DNA of 64,000 bases from Sphingobacterium sp. UBA4616 (GCA_002386525.1 DGIS01000028.1:62001-126000); one strand, 5' to 3'; shown: positions 8,758 through 18,024, counted from the first letter of the stretch. Numbers and translations: made by a program. The notes: generated by a model from the sequence alone, not told the origin.

Positions 8758-9579
8758 ATGAAGTCATTTTTTTTAGCTATTTTTCTACTTACAGTATATG
8801 CTTGTGGCAACAATCAACATCAATCCAAGACTGCAATTAAGCATGAAAATACGGAAGAAACAATTTCACCATACTTTGGTTTTTTAAACCAGCAAAGGGA
8901 CTCACTTATCGCTCTTCCGATGGATCAGGCAATGGAAAGTCCCGAAAAATATAATTATGTTATCGTAGAAGACCAAGTCAGCCCCCTTGAGTTTGTTCAG
9001 AATAAAACAGATAGTAAGGGGAGCAACGGTAGACAGACCGCACAGAACTTTGCAAATAGTGAAGGTTCATTATTTAAAGTTAGCGCTGCAGTTAAATCCG
9101 GTGAATTTGGTATGCTGGTCAACAAGGCTTTTATAGAGCAGTATAAAATCGAGAAGTTTACACAAGTTCAAAGAGAAACTTCCACAAATATTAGGGAGCA
9201 ACTTGAAAAAAAATACAACAGAAAGATTAACAAAAGCACAACCATAGCGATACTCAGCGATCAGTCGGAGTTTAATCTTACGGTTTTTGAAAATCAACAA
9301 GACTCTGCCTTAGCCGTATTTTCGTACGCCAAGGACGAGCAGTTGATCAATTTGGATTTTCCAGCCTTGTATGATGACATCAGTACCTGGCGTGTTGATG
9401 ACGGCGGCCAATTTGACAACGATGCTTTTCACATACTAACAGTATTACGATCAGCACAAGGGATCAGTTTTATCAGTATCTTTTGGGGAGCTGAAGGTTA
9501 TGAACTGAATTTCTACCAGCCTAAGAAAAACGTATTTAACTCGGCAGCACAAGCCTATGGATATAGTTCGCCATTATAA
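8758..9579 (+). CDS. Predicted lipoprotein of unknown function
   Basis: 273 residues from the ATG at 8758 (another ATG lies two codons upstream). The N-terminus MKSFFLAIFLLTVYACG is a lipoprotein signal with Cys 16 as the likely lipidated residue. The mature part has no motif I recognise; the C-terminal third is mixed hydrophobic (ILTVLRSAQGISFISIFWG) and looks like a soluble alpha/beta fold. Monocistronic between the divergent tonB gene and a hairpin that separates it from tsaD. Confidence 0.75.
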   Translation: MKSFFLAIFLLTVYACGNNQHQSKTAIKHENTEETISPYFGFLNQQRDSLIALPMDQAMESPEKYNYVIVEDQVSPLEFVQNKTDSKGSNGRQTAQNFANSEGSLFKVSAAVKSGEFGMLVNKAFIEQYKIEKFTQVQRETSTNIREQLEKKYNRKINKSTTIAILSDQSEFNLTVFENQQDSALAVFSYAKDEQLINLDFPALYDDISTWRVDDGGQFDNDAFHILTVLRSAQGISFISIFWGAEGYELNFYQPKKNVFNSAAQAYGYSSPL

Positions 9580-9594
9580 AATAGTAACTATACT

Positions 9595-9632
9595 AAGTTT
9601 CCCATGAACAATGAAATTGCCGTGGGAAACTT
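9595..9632. terminator. Hairpin between convergent genes
   Basis: AAGTTTCCCA (9595-9604) pairs perfectly with TGGGAAACTT (9623-9632) around an 18-base loop. There is no strong T-run on either side, so it is a weak or Rho-assisted terminator at best. Its place between the lipoprotein gene and tsaD, which converge, supports a role in ending transcription. Confidence 0.5.
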
Positions 9633-9648
9633 GAAACACCCTACTTGA

Positions 9649-10650
9649 TTATAGATGCATTCTAGCCATAGGAGCCACATCCTGACCCACAAAATCTTTC
9701 TTTAAAAATTTATGATAGCCCGCAATCGCAATCATTGCTGCATTATCCGTACAATATTCAAATTTTGGAATGAATACCCTCCAGTTGTATTTATCACCCA
9801 TTTCAATCAAGCTCTGTCGGAGACCAGAATTAGCCGAAACGCCACCTGCGATAGCGATATCCATTACGCCAGTTTCCTTTGCCGCTTTCTTTAATTTATT
9901 CAACAGAATAGATACAATACGCGATTGCACACTGGCACACAGGTCGGCCATATTGTCTGTCAGAAAATCTGGATTCAGCTTCAATTGGTCTTGAACCAAA
10001 TAGAGTATTGCCGTTTTCAATCCTGAAAAACTGAAATTTAAACCTGGGATTTGTGGCTCAGGAAGCCTATAAGCGGTCGGATTTCCATCTTTGGAATATT
10101 TATCTATAAGCGGTCCACCCGGATAAGGAAGATTTAAGATTTTAGCGGTCTTATCAAAAGCCTCCCCCGCTGCGTCATCCAATGTCTCCCCCAAAAGTTC
10201 CATTTCAAAATAATCTTTCACCAATACAATTTGTGTATGACCACCAGAAACTGTAAGACATAAAAAAGGAAAGTTTGGCTTCGGATCTTCAATAAAATGA
10301 GCTAAAATATGCGCCTGCATATGGTTTATATCAATTAAAGGAATATTTTGCGCAAGTGCAAATGACTTAGCAAAAGACGTTCCTACCAAAAGTGCACCTA
10401 ATAATCCCGGCCCCCGTGTAAAACTCACTGCATCTATTTGATTTTTGCTTACTTTTGCTTGGCGAATGGCTTCGTCCACTGTTGGAATAATATTTTGTTG
10501 ATGAGCGCGAGAAGCCAACTCGGGAACTACTCCACCATATTTCGCGTGGATTGCCTGAGTTGCTATAACATTTGAACGAATTTCACCGTTTATACAGATA
10601 GAAGCGGAGGTTTCATCACAAGAGGATTCGATCCCTAAAATAATAGCCAT
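9649..10650 (-). CDS. tsaD: tRNA N6-adenosine threonylcarbamoyltransferase TsaD
   Basis: Catalytic subunit that transfers the threonylcarbamoyl group to A37 of ANN-decoding tRNAs, working with TsaB and TsaE. 333 residues with ASKHA-fold motifs: ILGIESSCDETSAS at the N-terminus, the metal-binding HMQAH (about residues 111-115), VSGGHTQ, GGPLIDKYS, and IAGGVSANSGLR near the C-terminus, all as in the family. Divergent from tamB across 52 bases. Confidence 0.97.
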   Translation of the reverse strand: MAIILGIESSCDETSASICINGEIRSNVIATQAIHAKYGGVVPELASRAHQQNIIPTVDEAIRQAKVSKNQIDAVSFTRGPGLLGALLVGTSFAKSFALAQNIPLIDINHMQAHILAHFIEDPKPNFPFLCLTVSGGHTQIVLVKDYFEMELLGETLDDAAGEAFDKTAKILNLPYPGGPLIDKYSKDGNPTAYRLPEPQIPGLNFSFSGLKTAILYLVQDQLKLNPDFLTDNMADLCASVQSRIVSILLNKLKKAAKETGVMDIAIAGGVSANSGLRQSLIEMGDKYNWRVFIPKFEYCTDNAAMIAIAGYHKFLKKDFVGQDVAPMARMHL

Positions 10651-10702
10651 AGCTGGAGGTAATAAATTTTAATACAAAAGTATCAAAAAAATAATTAAAA
10701 TA

Positions 10703-13700
10703 GTGTCAATAGTCCTGGGTAGTATAGTCATTATACTGCTTGCATTGGCATTGTCCCTGCAGTTGAAGCCCGTACAAAACTATGTTGCACAAAAAGCTGT
10801 AGACTATTTATCAAAGGAACTAAATACCAAAATAAGTCTCAAGAGCATCTATTTTAAGCCCTTCAAATCTATTGTAGTAGAAGATTTTCAACTCTATAGT
10901 CCGCAAGGAAAAAAAATAGTACATTCAGGCAAGCTAGAAGCTAATGTCAACCTCTCTGAGTTCATTGAGTCGAACAAGATTGTAATCAATAAGTTAACAA
11001 TTGAAGATACTGAAGCTTCCTTTGAACAATTTCAGGATAGCAGTAATATTTCATTCTTAATTCGGTATTTCAACCCACCAGAAAAAGAAAAAAAGAAAAG
11101 TTCAAAAAAACTCATCTTTGCGATCAAAGAAGTTATCATCAAAAACAATGCGTTCAACTACACTGACCACAAACGCAAGCATTACAATAAAGTGGTTGAT
11201 TTTGGAGATTTAGGAATCTCCAAATTAAACGCTCATCTTGATAATATTAAAATGGATTCCAATCAATTTTCAGCAGATATTAAGACCTTTAATCTGCATG
11301 AAAAGAAAGGATTGGTTATTAAAGGTCTTCTTGCACGCACAACGATAAGCAATACGGCTATTGAACTCAGTGAACTGATGTTGGCAACCAACCGTTCTAC
11401 ATTTAAGAATTATATCAAACTTAGTTATAAAAGCTTTGATGACTTTTCAGACTTCATCAATAAGGTTCACATACAACTTCGAGCGCGAGATTCACGTATT
11501 CATTCCGAAGACATTGCTTTCTTCTCCTCCCCCATGCACCAGGTCCAATTTGATGTCCATATTAAAAAAGCAAATTTGGAAGGTACGGTATCGGCAATCA
11601 ACGCCAGTCAGGTCGATTTAACAATCGGTAAGAAGACAAGCTTAGCAGGTGATCTACAAATTATTGGACTACCTGACATCGATAAAACAGATTTCATCAT
11701 TCCACAGGTAGCAATTTCATCCGAATATCAAGACTTAAATCGGGTTATTGCCGATTTAGGAGATCTAAAAAACTTTAAACTCCCGGAAATTGTTCAGCTT
11801 TTCAATAGATTTTCTTTCAAAGGAAGTCTACATGGACTGTACAATAAATTTAAAACAAAGGGAATTTTCACGACCGATATTGGTGATGTTACAGCGGATG
11901 GATTGCTGGATATCCAGAAAGAAACCAAATATGCAGGTAGCTTCCAATCGAAAAAATTCGATGTAGGAGCGATTACAAAAGTAAAAGATTTAGGAACAAC
12001 AGGGTTCAATCTACAAATAGACGGAGCAGGTACTGATCCCAAAATGCTAGCTTTGATGATAAAAGGTAATTTGACAAATTTCAACTTTAAGAATTACAGC
12101 TATCAAGATGTACAGATTGAGGGAAAAACAGAAAAGAAACTTTTCGTCGGATCCGGAAGTATATCCGATCCAAATTTAAAATTAAAGTTTACAACAGATA
12201 TTGATTGGTCCGCCAAACCCAATTATCATCTAGATGCTGATATTCAGCAAGCTAATCTAAAAAAAATCAACTTCTTTCAAGGAGATTCCATCAACATTAC
12301 GAACACAAAATTCCATACCAGCTTAATTGGGGACAATATCAATAATATTACCGGTGAGTTTAAATCAGACAGTGTAAGCTTCAGTTCTTCGAAAGGGCAA
12401 TTTGTTATACGAAACATCAATTTTCTAGCAGAAGGAGATGAAAATGAACGCTCGTTAACCTTGCAGTCGGCTATCGGACATATTGATCTCAAAGGAAGAA
12501 TAGACCTCAATACGATAGTTCCTTATTTTAAAGCTTTAGCGATGCGCTATGCCCCGGCTATTGGTTTTGAGAAGGACATGTTTAACCGCCAAGACTTTGA
12601 CCTCAATATTAATATTACTTATTTCAAGCCTATCGCAACGTTCTTTAAAAAAGATATTGCGCTGGACAGTGGTGCAACATTGAACGCCAAATTTGAAAGT
12701 GAAAAACAAACGGCTAATTTTAATTTTTACGCGCCTGAATTGAAGTACAATGGTATCCGACTCACTCACCTGATTATCGATCAAAATGCCAATTTGAAAA
12801 ATATGGAACTGCAAACCTCCATTGATCGAATTAACTTTACTGACAGTACCTATATTAAAAACGTCAATATTTCAAACACGCTGGCAAACGATAGTTTACA
12901 ATTCAACATCAAAATGTCGGAACTAGAGGCAAGCAACAGTCTAGATCTGAATGGAGTCATCCGTTTTGCTCATGCCAAACCTGCCTATATCAATTTCTAT
13001 CCGTCGAATATCTTGATCAATAGAGAGAGCTGGCTAGTCAATAATGATGCACAGCTTAAAATATCGAAAGGAAAATGGTACTTTGAAAAACTAACGCTAA
13101 GTCATGATAACCAAAAGGTCCACATTGACGGTATACTTTCCAATGAAGAAAGTGATCAGATCAATCTCAAATTTCAGGACTTTAACCTCACCTCCTTAAA
13201 TGGTATAACCAAGCCTTACGGCATCAATCTCTCCGGAAATATGAACGGAAATATTGAAGTTAACGCTGTGTTTAAATCCCCCTTTGTTGTAGCCAATATA
13301 AAGACTTCTCCTATCCTCTATAACAATATTCCCATCGGTTCACTGGCGCTTAGTGCTAATTACGACCCCGAAAATCAACACGTAAAACTAGATAGCAAGA
13401 TCGAAGAAGGTAATAAATTGATTCAGCTAAAAGGTTCTTATAATCACTTAAATGAAAATAATAAGCTTAATCTTAAAGCCAAACTCGCAAATACAGATGT
13501 ATTTATTTTCCAGCCATTTTTACGAAACTTAGTATCCAATATTCAGGGAAAAGTGAACGCAGATCTTACGATTGAAGGTGACATTCTAAATCCCAAAATT
13601 ACAGGCGACGGCAAATTGGAAAATGCTTCGATGGTTATCAATTATCTAAAAACCCCCTATCGGCTTTCTGATAAAATTGAGCTTACCAACAATCGAATCT

Positions 13701-15082
13701 TTCTAAAAGGATTAAAAGTATATGATCCAAAAAACAATGTAGCGACCATTGATGGAGTTGTCGACCTCAACAAATTAAGTGACCCTGATATAGATATTAC
13801 TGCAGAAGCCAAGAATTTTTTAGTATTAAATACCACAATTAAGGACAATGACATATATTACGGAACGGCTTACGCCTCGGGCAATTTCAAGTTTAAGGGA
13901 CTTACCTCAGCAATGAATATCAACATCCGTGCTAAATCCGAAGAAAATACTGTTATCAATATCCCTTTCAACAACGCGAGCACCATATCAGACACCGACT
14001 TTATTTACTTTATCGAGAAAGACTCCACAAAAATCAAGAAAAACACAAAAAAACGAGATTTCAACGGTCTAACCATGAATATGGATCTCCTAATCAACCC
14101 CAATGCAGAGATCAATTTATTCTCCAGTATGGGCGAATTATCGGGACGGGGAAATAGCAATCTTAATATGCGAATATCCTCTTTGGGCGATTTTGAAATG
14201 TTTGGGGATTTTATCATCAACAGTGGAAAATTTAATTTTACCGCCCAAGATTATATCAATAAGATCTTTGATCTTAAAGAAGGAGGAACAGTGCGATGGG
14301 CTGGAAATCCCACAGAAGCCAATATCAATATCAACGCCATCTATCAACAAAGAACGAGCTTAGCACCGCTTTATAATGCAGCCGGACGTGAAGAAAATCC
14401 CGAACGCGTATTGGCACAGGCCGACATGATCTTAAAAGGTCAATTAAGTCAGCCTGAGATCACCTTCGATATCAATTTCCCACAGAACCCCGGCGTTAAG
14501 GATGAGTTGCAAGGTTATTTTTCAGATGCCAACAATGTCAATCAACAAGCACTTAGTCTGATCGTTCGAAGGAGTTTTACCCCTGGCACACAAACTGACT
14601 TCGGTAAAGAAGTGAACAATACTTTGTTATCTGCGGGAACTGAGATAGCATTCAACCAAATCAACAACATTATAGCCCAATCGCTCAACATCAATTTCTT
14701 TGATATTAATATTAAGTCTTTAAATGATGCTTCCGCCTCGCTACGCTTATTTAATGACAGACTTGTCTTGACCGGAGGGATCTCGGATCGCAGAAGTCAG
14801 GCCCTTACGGATTTAAATGTTTTTTCAGATCGGGTCTCTACAGATGCTGAAGCGATGTTTTATTTAAGAAAAGATGGCCGTTTAGTCCTCAGGGCCTCAA
14901 ACAGATTAAACACCCGAAATTTTCTTCTTAGCCCCAACGATGGCGAGTATATAAGCGCTTTCGGATTACTGTATCGACAGGAATTCAACAGCTTCTCCGA
15001 GTTCTTAAAACGGCTATTTCCATTTGGCAAGAAAACGATTACGACAACTCCTGCTGAAACAAATAAAGGCAAGGTCAATTAA
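10703..15082 (+). CDS. tamB: TamB-type translocation and assembly module protein
   Basis: A 1459-residue AsmA/TamB (DUF490) protein: one N-terminal membrane anchor, then a very long chain of beta-strand repeats that forms a lipid-conducting groove across the periplasm, and the conserved TamB C-terminal domain (about residues 1100-1430; GGTVRWAGNPTEANINI, PQNPGVKDELQGYFSD). Such proteins move phospholipids, or assist outer-membrane protein assembly, between the two membranes. The only conventional start is GTG at 10703, giving MSIVLGSIVIILLAL. The reading frame stays open upstream to a stop at 10670 and encodes KKIIKI just before the GTG, which would make a better membrane-anchor start but has no ATG, GTG or TTG. 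Confidence 0.9.
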   Translation: MSIVLGSIVIILLALALSLQLKPVQNYVAQKAVDYLSKELNTKISLKSIYFKPFKSIVVEDFQLYSPQGKKIVHSGKLEANVNLSEFIESNKIVINKLTIEDTEASFEQFQDSSNISFLIRYFNPPEKEKKKSSKKLIFAIKEVIIKNNAFNYTDHKRKHYNKVVDFGDLGISKLNAHLDNIKMDSNQFSADIKTFNLHEKKGLVIKGLLARTTISNTAIELSELMLATNRSTFKNYIKLSYKSFDDFSDFINKVHIQLRARDSRIHSEDIAFFSSPMHQVQFDVHIKKANLEGTVSAINASQVDLTIGKKTSLAGDLQIIGLPDIDKTDFIIPQVAISSEYQDLNRVIADLGDLKNFKLPEIVQLFNRFSFKGSLHGLYNKFKTKGIFTTDIGDVTADGLLDIQKETKYAGSFQSKKFDVGAITKVKDLGTTGFNLQIDGAGTDPKMLALMIKGNLTNFNFKNYSYQDVQIEGKTEKKLFVGSGSISDPNLKLKFTTDIDWSAKPNYHLDADIQQANLKKINFFQGDSINITNTKFHTSLIGDNINNITGEFKSDSVSFSSSKGQFVIRNINFLAEGDENERSLTLQSAIGHIDLKGRIDLNTIVPYFKALAMRYAPAIGFEKDMFNRQDFDLNINITYFKPIATFFKKDIALDSGATLNAKFESEKQTANFNFYAPELKYNGIRLTHLIIDQNANLKNMELQTSIDRINFTDSTYIKNVNISNTLANDSLQFNIKMSELEASNSLDLNGVIRFAHAKPAYINFYPSNILINRESWLVNNDAQLKISKGKWYFEKLTLSHDNQKVHIDGILSNEESDQINLKFQDFNLTSLNGITKPYGINLSGNMNGNIEVNAVFKSPFVVANIKTSPILYNNIPIGSLALSANYDPENQHVKLDSKIEEGNKLIQLKGSYNHLNENNKLNLKAKLANTDVFIFQPFLRNLVSNIQGKVNADLTIEGDILNPKITGDGKLENASMVINYLKTPYRLSDKIELTNNRIFLKGLKVYDPKNNVATIDGVVDLNKLSDPDIDITAEAKNFLVLNTTIKDNDIYYGTAYASGNFKFKGLTSAMNINIRAKSEENTVINIPFNNASTISDTDFIYFIEKDSTKIKKNTKKRDFNGLTMNMDLLINPNAEINLFSSMGELSGRGNSNLNMRISSLGDFEMFGDFIINSGKFNFTAQDYINKIFDLKEGGTVRWAGNPTEANININAIYQQRTSLAPLYNAAGREENPERVLAQADMILKGQLSQPEITFDINFPQNPGVKDELQGYFSDANNVNQQALSLIVRRSFTPGTQTDFGKEVNNTLLSAGTEIAFNQINNIIAQSLNINFFDINIKSLNDASASLRLFNDRLVLTGGISDRRSQALTDLNVFSDRVSTDAEAMFYLRKDGRLVLRASNRLNTRNFLLSPNDGEYISAFGLLYRQEFNSFSEFLKRLFPFGKKTITTTPAETNKGKVN

Positions 15083-15437
15083 CCCTTTCCGTCTAATTCT
15101 TTGGGTAGTTCAACCGGTCTCTTCAAACTCAAGAAAACCTCTTTCAATTCCGGAATACCTCTTTAAGCTAAGACAGACCTCGTCCATCTCAATCGGACCC
15201 TTTTCATCTCCTAATAGCCCAACTCCCGTTCCAACGGCATTGTCCCCATTCCATGAATTCATGTCGATTTCAACAGCAGCGCTTTTGTATTTCAGCTCCA
15301 TATAACTGCCGACTCAGGCGATTTGTGGAAGATCTGAACAACAAAAAAATAGTGTAAAAGCTGCGGCCACGCTGCGATGAAAATAAAAAAAGTCCCTTCA
15401 GTAGATTGAAGGGACTTCCTTTTTATTTAAAAATCGC
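15083..15437. other. Spacer between tamB and tig with a possible minus-strand gene remnant
   Basis: No certain gene. On the minus strand a frame of 63 codons (15301 to 15110) starts MELKYKSAAVEIDMNSWNGD. Its DEVCLSLKR segment is echoed, one frame over, by EVFLSLKRPVELPKELDGKG, which ends at a stop next to the tamB stop. This looks like a short degenerate duplicated coding piece, or chance. The right end of the spacer holds the tig terminator. Confidence 0.3.
15381..15430. terminator. Bidirectional terminator after tig
   Basis: AAGTCCCTTCA and TGAAGGGACTT form an 11-bp stem with a 6-base loop. T-runs lie on both sides: T7 on the minus strand for tig, and CTTTTTATTT on the plus strand for anything read through from tamB. 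Confidence 0.88.
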
Positions 15438-16763
15438 TTAGGATAATTTCTCGAATTCTTTGTATTCGATTTCTTCCGAATTCAATTTAACTAAACCCTT
15501 CAAGTGATCAAATACCTTCAAAGCTTTAGCTTCTTCAAACAAACGATTACCTTGTTCGCGGTCTTGCAATAATTGAATTGCAAATTGGTTCAACTGCTCA
15601 TCAGAAGGCTCTTCATTGATGTTATACATCTTGATTTGCGCATAGATGCGTTCCTTCGCTAAATTGATCACTTCATCATATTTAACTTCAAGACCGTTTT
15701 CTGTAACCACACGATTTTCAATGATCGTCCATTTCAAGTTGTTTAAGAAATCGGCAAATCCTTCGTTTAATTCTTCTTCAGAAATACTTGGATTAGTTGC
15801 TTTCAACCATCTTTTTAAGAACTCTTCAGGGAAAGCTACATCAACCTTTTCCATACCAAAAGTATACATGTCATTACGTAACTTTTGATCAGAATTTTGT
15901 TTGAATAAGTTTTCAACTTCTTCTCTCACTTTTTCTGTGAATTGAGCTTCTTCCGTCACTTCACCTTCAGTGAATAACTTATCGAAAAATTCTTGATTAA
16001 GATCAGCTTCCTCTAAACGGTTGATATTCTTAACAGTCAATTCAAATTTAGTTACATCTAAAGCGGTTGCTTCCTCTTCGGTAATACCTAATATCCGTGC
16101 TAAATCTTCAGTTTTAAATGCTTTTTTAACGTCAATCTTAACAACATCGTCCTTCTTAAGACCAACCAATGATTTTTTGACCTTAGCATCTTCTACGATA
16201 TCAGTACGTATAGAAGTTGTTTTCTCTAAACCATCCTCTTTATCTTGCTTCAATGTTGCATACAATACATCACCTTCTTCAGATACTTCTGGATTAGTCA
16301 TTTTTCCATAGCTACGACGCAAGTTCTTGATACGATCTGCCAATGTTTCTTCATCAGCTTTGATCTCGTAAGAAGTAAATTCAGTCTCAGCAGTGAAAGG
16401 CAATTCAAACGCCGGAGCAAGACCAATTTCATATTTAAAGTTGAAATTGTCTTTATAATCCCAGCTGTACTGCGCGTCATCTTCCAAAGGAAGTGGCTGA
16501 CCTAAAACTTCTAATTTATTTTCAGTAATGTAATTGGTGATTTTTTCATTCACTAATTTATTGACCTCATCAAATAAAATAGACTTACCATAAGTACGTC
16601 TGATATGTCCAACAGGAACTTGACCTGGACGGAACCCTGGCAATTTTGCTTTTTTAGCTTGCGCTTTAATCTCTTTGTCGACTTGAGGATTATAATCTTC
16701 AGGTGCTAATGCGACGTTGACTACCGCATTGATTGCATCTACATTCTCGTGTGAAATATTCAT
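15438..16763 (-). CDS. tig: Trigger factor (ribosome-associated chaperone)
   Basis: Chaperone that docks at the ribosome exit tunnel and shields nascent chains. 441 residues with the N-terminal ribosome-binding signature GFRPGQVP (about residues 43-50), a middle FKBP-like domain that has drifted (VGLKKDDVVKIDVKKAF), and a long helical C-terminal arm. The drifted middle domain is usual in Bacteroidetes and may lack prolyl-isomerase activity. Downstream of tRNA-Leu on the same strand with a hairpin between them. Confidence 0.95.
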   Translation of the reverse strand: MNISHENVDAINAVVNVALAPEDYNPQVDKEIKAQAKKAKLPGFRPGQVPVGHIRRTYGKSILFDEVNKLVNEKITNYITENKLEVLGQPLPLEDDAQYSWDYKDNFNFKYEIGLAPAFELPFTAETEFTSYEIKADEETLADRIKNLRRSYGKMTNPEVSEEGDVLYATLKQDKEDGLEKTTSIRTDIVEDAKVKKSLVGLKKDDVVKIDVKKAFKTEDLARILGITEEEATALDVTKFELTVKNINRLEEADLNQEFFDKLFTEGEVTEEAQFTEKVREEVENLFKQNSDQKLRNDMYTFGMEKVDVAFPEEFLKRWLKATNPSISEEELNEGFADFLNNLKWTIIENRVVTENGLEVKYDEVINLAKERIYAQIKMYNINEEPSDEQLNQFAIQLLQDREQGNRLFEEAKALKVFDHLKGLVKLNSEEIEYKEFEKLS

Positions 16764-16790
16764 ACTCTTTTTAGCTATATCGCATTCATA

Positions 16791-16824
16791 AAAAAATCCT
16801 CCCGAGGTTTTAAGTTCGGGAGGA
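16791..16824 (-). terminator. Terminator after tRNA-Leu
   Basis: TCCTCCCGA (16797-16805) pairs with TCGGGAGGA (16816-16824), a 9-bp GC-rich stem, followed on the minus strand by six T. It lies 8 bases past the tRNA 3' end and separates the tRNA from tig. Confidence 0.85.
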
Positions 16825-16832
16825 CATCAAGT

Positions 16833-16913
16833 GCGGAAGAAGGGACTCGAACCCCCACGCCTTGCGGCGCCAGATCCTAAGTCTGGTGCGGCTACCAATT
16901 ACGCCACTTCCGC
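16833..16913 (-). tRNA. tRNA-Leu (anticodon TAG)
   Basis: Class II tRNA of 81 bases without encoded CCA. The acceptor arms GCGGAAG and CTTCCGC pair fully; the anticodon stem CCAGA/TCTGG encloses the loop CTTAGGA, giving anticodon TAG; a long variable arm (CGCC-GCAA-GGCG) marks it as a leucine tRNA; the T-loop is TTCGAGT. Reads CUN codons, chiefly CUA. Confidence 0.97.
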
Positions 16914-16935
16914 ATTAGGATTTCTTTTGATGCCA

Positions 16936-16966
16936 CAAAGATAGAAACCAAACATATATCCTGCAA
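16936..16966 (-). promoter_or_regulatory. Promoter of tRNA-Leu
   Basis: On the minus strand TTGC, then exactly 19 bases, then TATCTTTG, which is the Bacteroidetes sigma-ABfr pattern (TTTG-N19-TAnnTTTG). Transcription should start about 15 bases before the mature tRNA. Confidence 0.75.
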
Positions 16967-17014
16967 GTATTTTTTACTCTTTTTTTTATTTTTTTTCAAT
17001 ACTCGCCTAGGCTC

Positions 17015-17057
17015 TTGCATAATTCATTATTATTCATTTACTTTGATTATCAAAGTA
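17015..17057 (+). promoter_or_regulatory. Promoter overlapped by a 19-base palindromic operator
   Basis: TTGC at 17015, 19 bases, then TTACTTTG at 17038 (7 of 8 matches to TAnnTTTG). The -7 element is the left arm of the palindrome ACTTTGATTATCAAAGT (17040-17056; one more matching base on each side). The same palindrome recurs at 17989-18005. The overlap suggests repression, most simply by the winged-helix regulator encoded two genes on. Confidence 0.65.
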
Positions 17058-17062
17058 CTTTT

Positions 17063-17674
17063 ATGGAACAGAAAGATTTATATAAAGAGCTTGGGCAGAT
17101 CAGATCATTAATGGAAAAATCGTCCAAATTTGTTTCAATTAGCGGATTATCGGGCGTCCTTATGGGTTGCTATGCGCTCGTGGGAACACTATTAGGATAC
17201 TATATTATATATCAACCTCAAAGTGCCGTGCTATTAGGGGGCAATAATTTGGAAAGATCCCAAGTGCTTTTGATCATTGCGCTGACCATTTTATTCTTAT
17301 CCTTAGTGACTGGTTTTGTCATGGCGCGTAGAAAGGCGAGAAAAAATAAACAGTCCATTTGGAACATGACAAGCAAATCACTTTTATTTACAGTTTCAAT
17401 TCCATTACTTGCAGGTGGCTTCGTATCGGCGCTGTTTTTTATCCAAGGATACTACCAGCTGGTTGCCGCTATGCTACTCATATTTTATGGACTAGCACTG
17501 ACCGCAGGGAGTATTTATACATTTGCCGAAGTAAAAGCACTAGGCATAATAGAAATCTGCCTAGGCCTGATCGTGCTAGCTTTTCCGGATAAAGGATTAC
17601 TTTTGTGGGGATTGGGATTTGGTGTGTTACACATCATCTATGGTTTTATCGTTTACAAAAAATACGAATCGTGA
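17063..17674 (+). CDS. Polytopic membrane protein of unknown function
   Basis: 203 residues from the ATG at 17063 (MEQKDLYKELGQIRSLMEKS), 7 bases after the palindromic operator; an upstream in-frame TTG at 17015 falls in the promoter and is not used. About six membrane helices follow a short cytoplasmic N-terminus (SGVLMGCYALVGTLLGYYI, ILFLSLVTGFVMA, LLFTVSIPLLAGGFVSALFF and others). It overlaps the next gene by GTGA, so the two are translationally coupled. Homologues of this layout sit beside winged-helix regulators in related bacteria, to my recollection, but no function is known. It may sense or buffer a membrane stress that the regulator reads. Confidence 0.75.
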   Translation: MEQKDLYKELGQIRSLMEKSSKFVSISGLSGVLMGCYALVGTLLGYYIIYQPQSAVLLGGNNLERSQVLLIIALTILFLSLVTGFVMARRKARKNKQSIWNMTSKSLLFTVSIPLLAGGFVSALFFIQGYYQLVAAMLLIFYGLALTAGSIYTFAEVKALGIIEICLGLIVLAFPDKGLLLWGLGFGVLHIIYGFIVYKKYES

Positions 17675-17973
17675 AATTAGATCTTTCTCTATATGACAAA
17701 ATATTTGAAAACAGAGTACGACTCCAGATAATGAGTATTCTCGCGGCAAATGAGGAGTACGATTTCAATTCATTGAAAGAATTGTTGGAGGTAACGGATG
17801 GTAACCTTGCCTCCAATCTGAAAACGTTGGAAAAAGAAGAATATATTGTTGTCGAGAAAAGCTTTGTCGAACGAAAGCCAAATACCCGATATAAAAGAAC
17901 TGCTAAAGGACTAAAAGCATTTGAAAATCACCTTGCTGCACTAGAAAATTTAATAAAACAACAATACAAATAA
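17671..17973 (+). CDS. Winged-helix transcriptional regulator (HTH_34 / MarR-like)
   Basis: A 100-residue DNA-binding protein. The GTG start at 17671 shares bases with the stop of the membrane-protein gene. The body is one winged helix: NRVRLQIMSILAANEEYDFNSLKELLEVTDGNL (cut at 20 in principle; helix-turn-helix about residues 13-50) and the wing VEKSFVERKPNTRYKRTAKG, ending in a dimerisation helix. This matches the PF13601-type regulators that often lie beside CreD in Bacteroidetes. Probable ligand or partner is unknown. I infer that it represses its own unit and the next through the repeated ACTTTG-N5-CAAAGT palindrome. Confidence 0.85.
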   Translation: MKLDLSLYDKIFENRVRLQIMSILAANEEYDFNSLKELLEVTDGNLASNLKTLEKEEYIVVEKSFVERKPNTRYKRTAKGLKAFENHLAALENLIKQQYK

Positions 17974-17988
17974 TTTTTTTATCCATGC

Positions 17989-18005
17989 ACTTTGAAAAAC
18001 AAAGT
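17989..18005 (+). promoter_or_regulatory. Second copy of the palindromic operator
   Basis: ACTTTGAAAAACAAAGT, followed by ACTTTTA exactly as in the first copy (17040-17063). It lies between the regulator stop and the COQ4-like start. Two copies in one cluster with a conserved flank argue for a specific binding site. Confidence 0.6.
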
Positions 18006-18024
18006 ACTTTTAAAAAAAAGAAAT

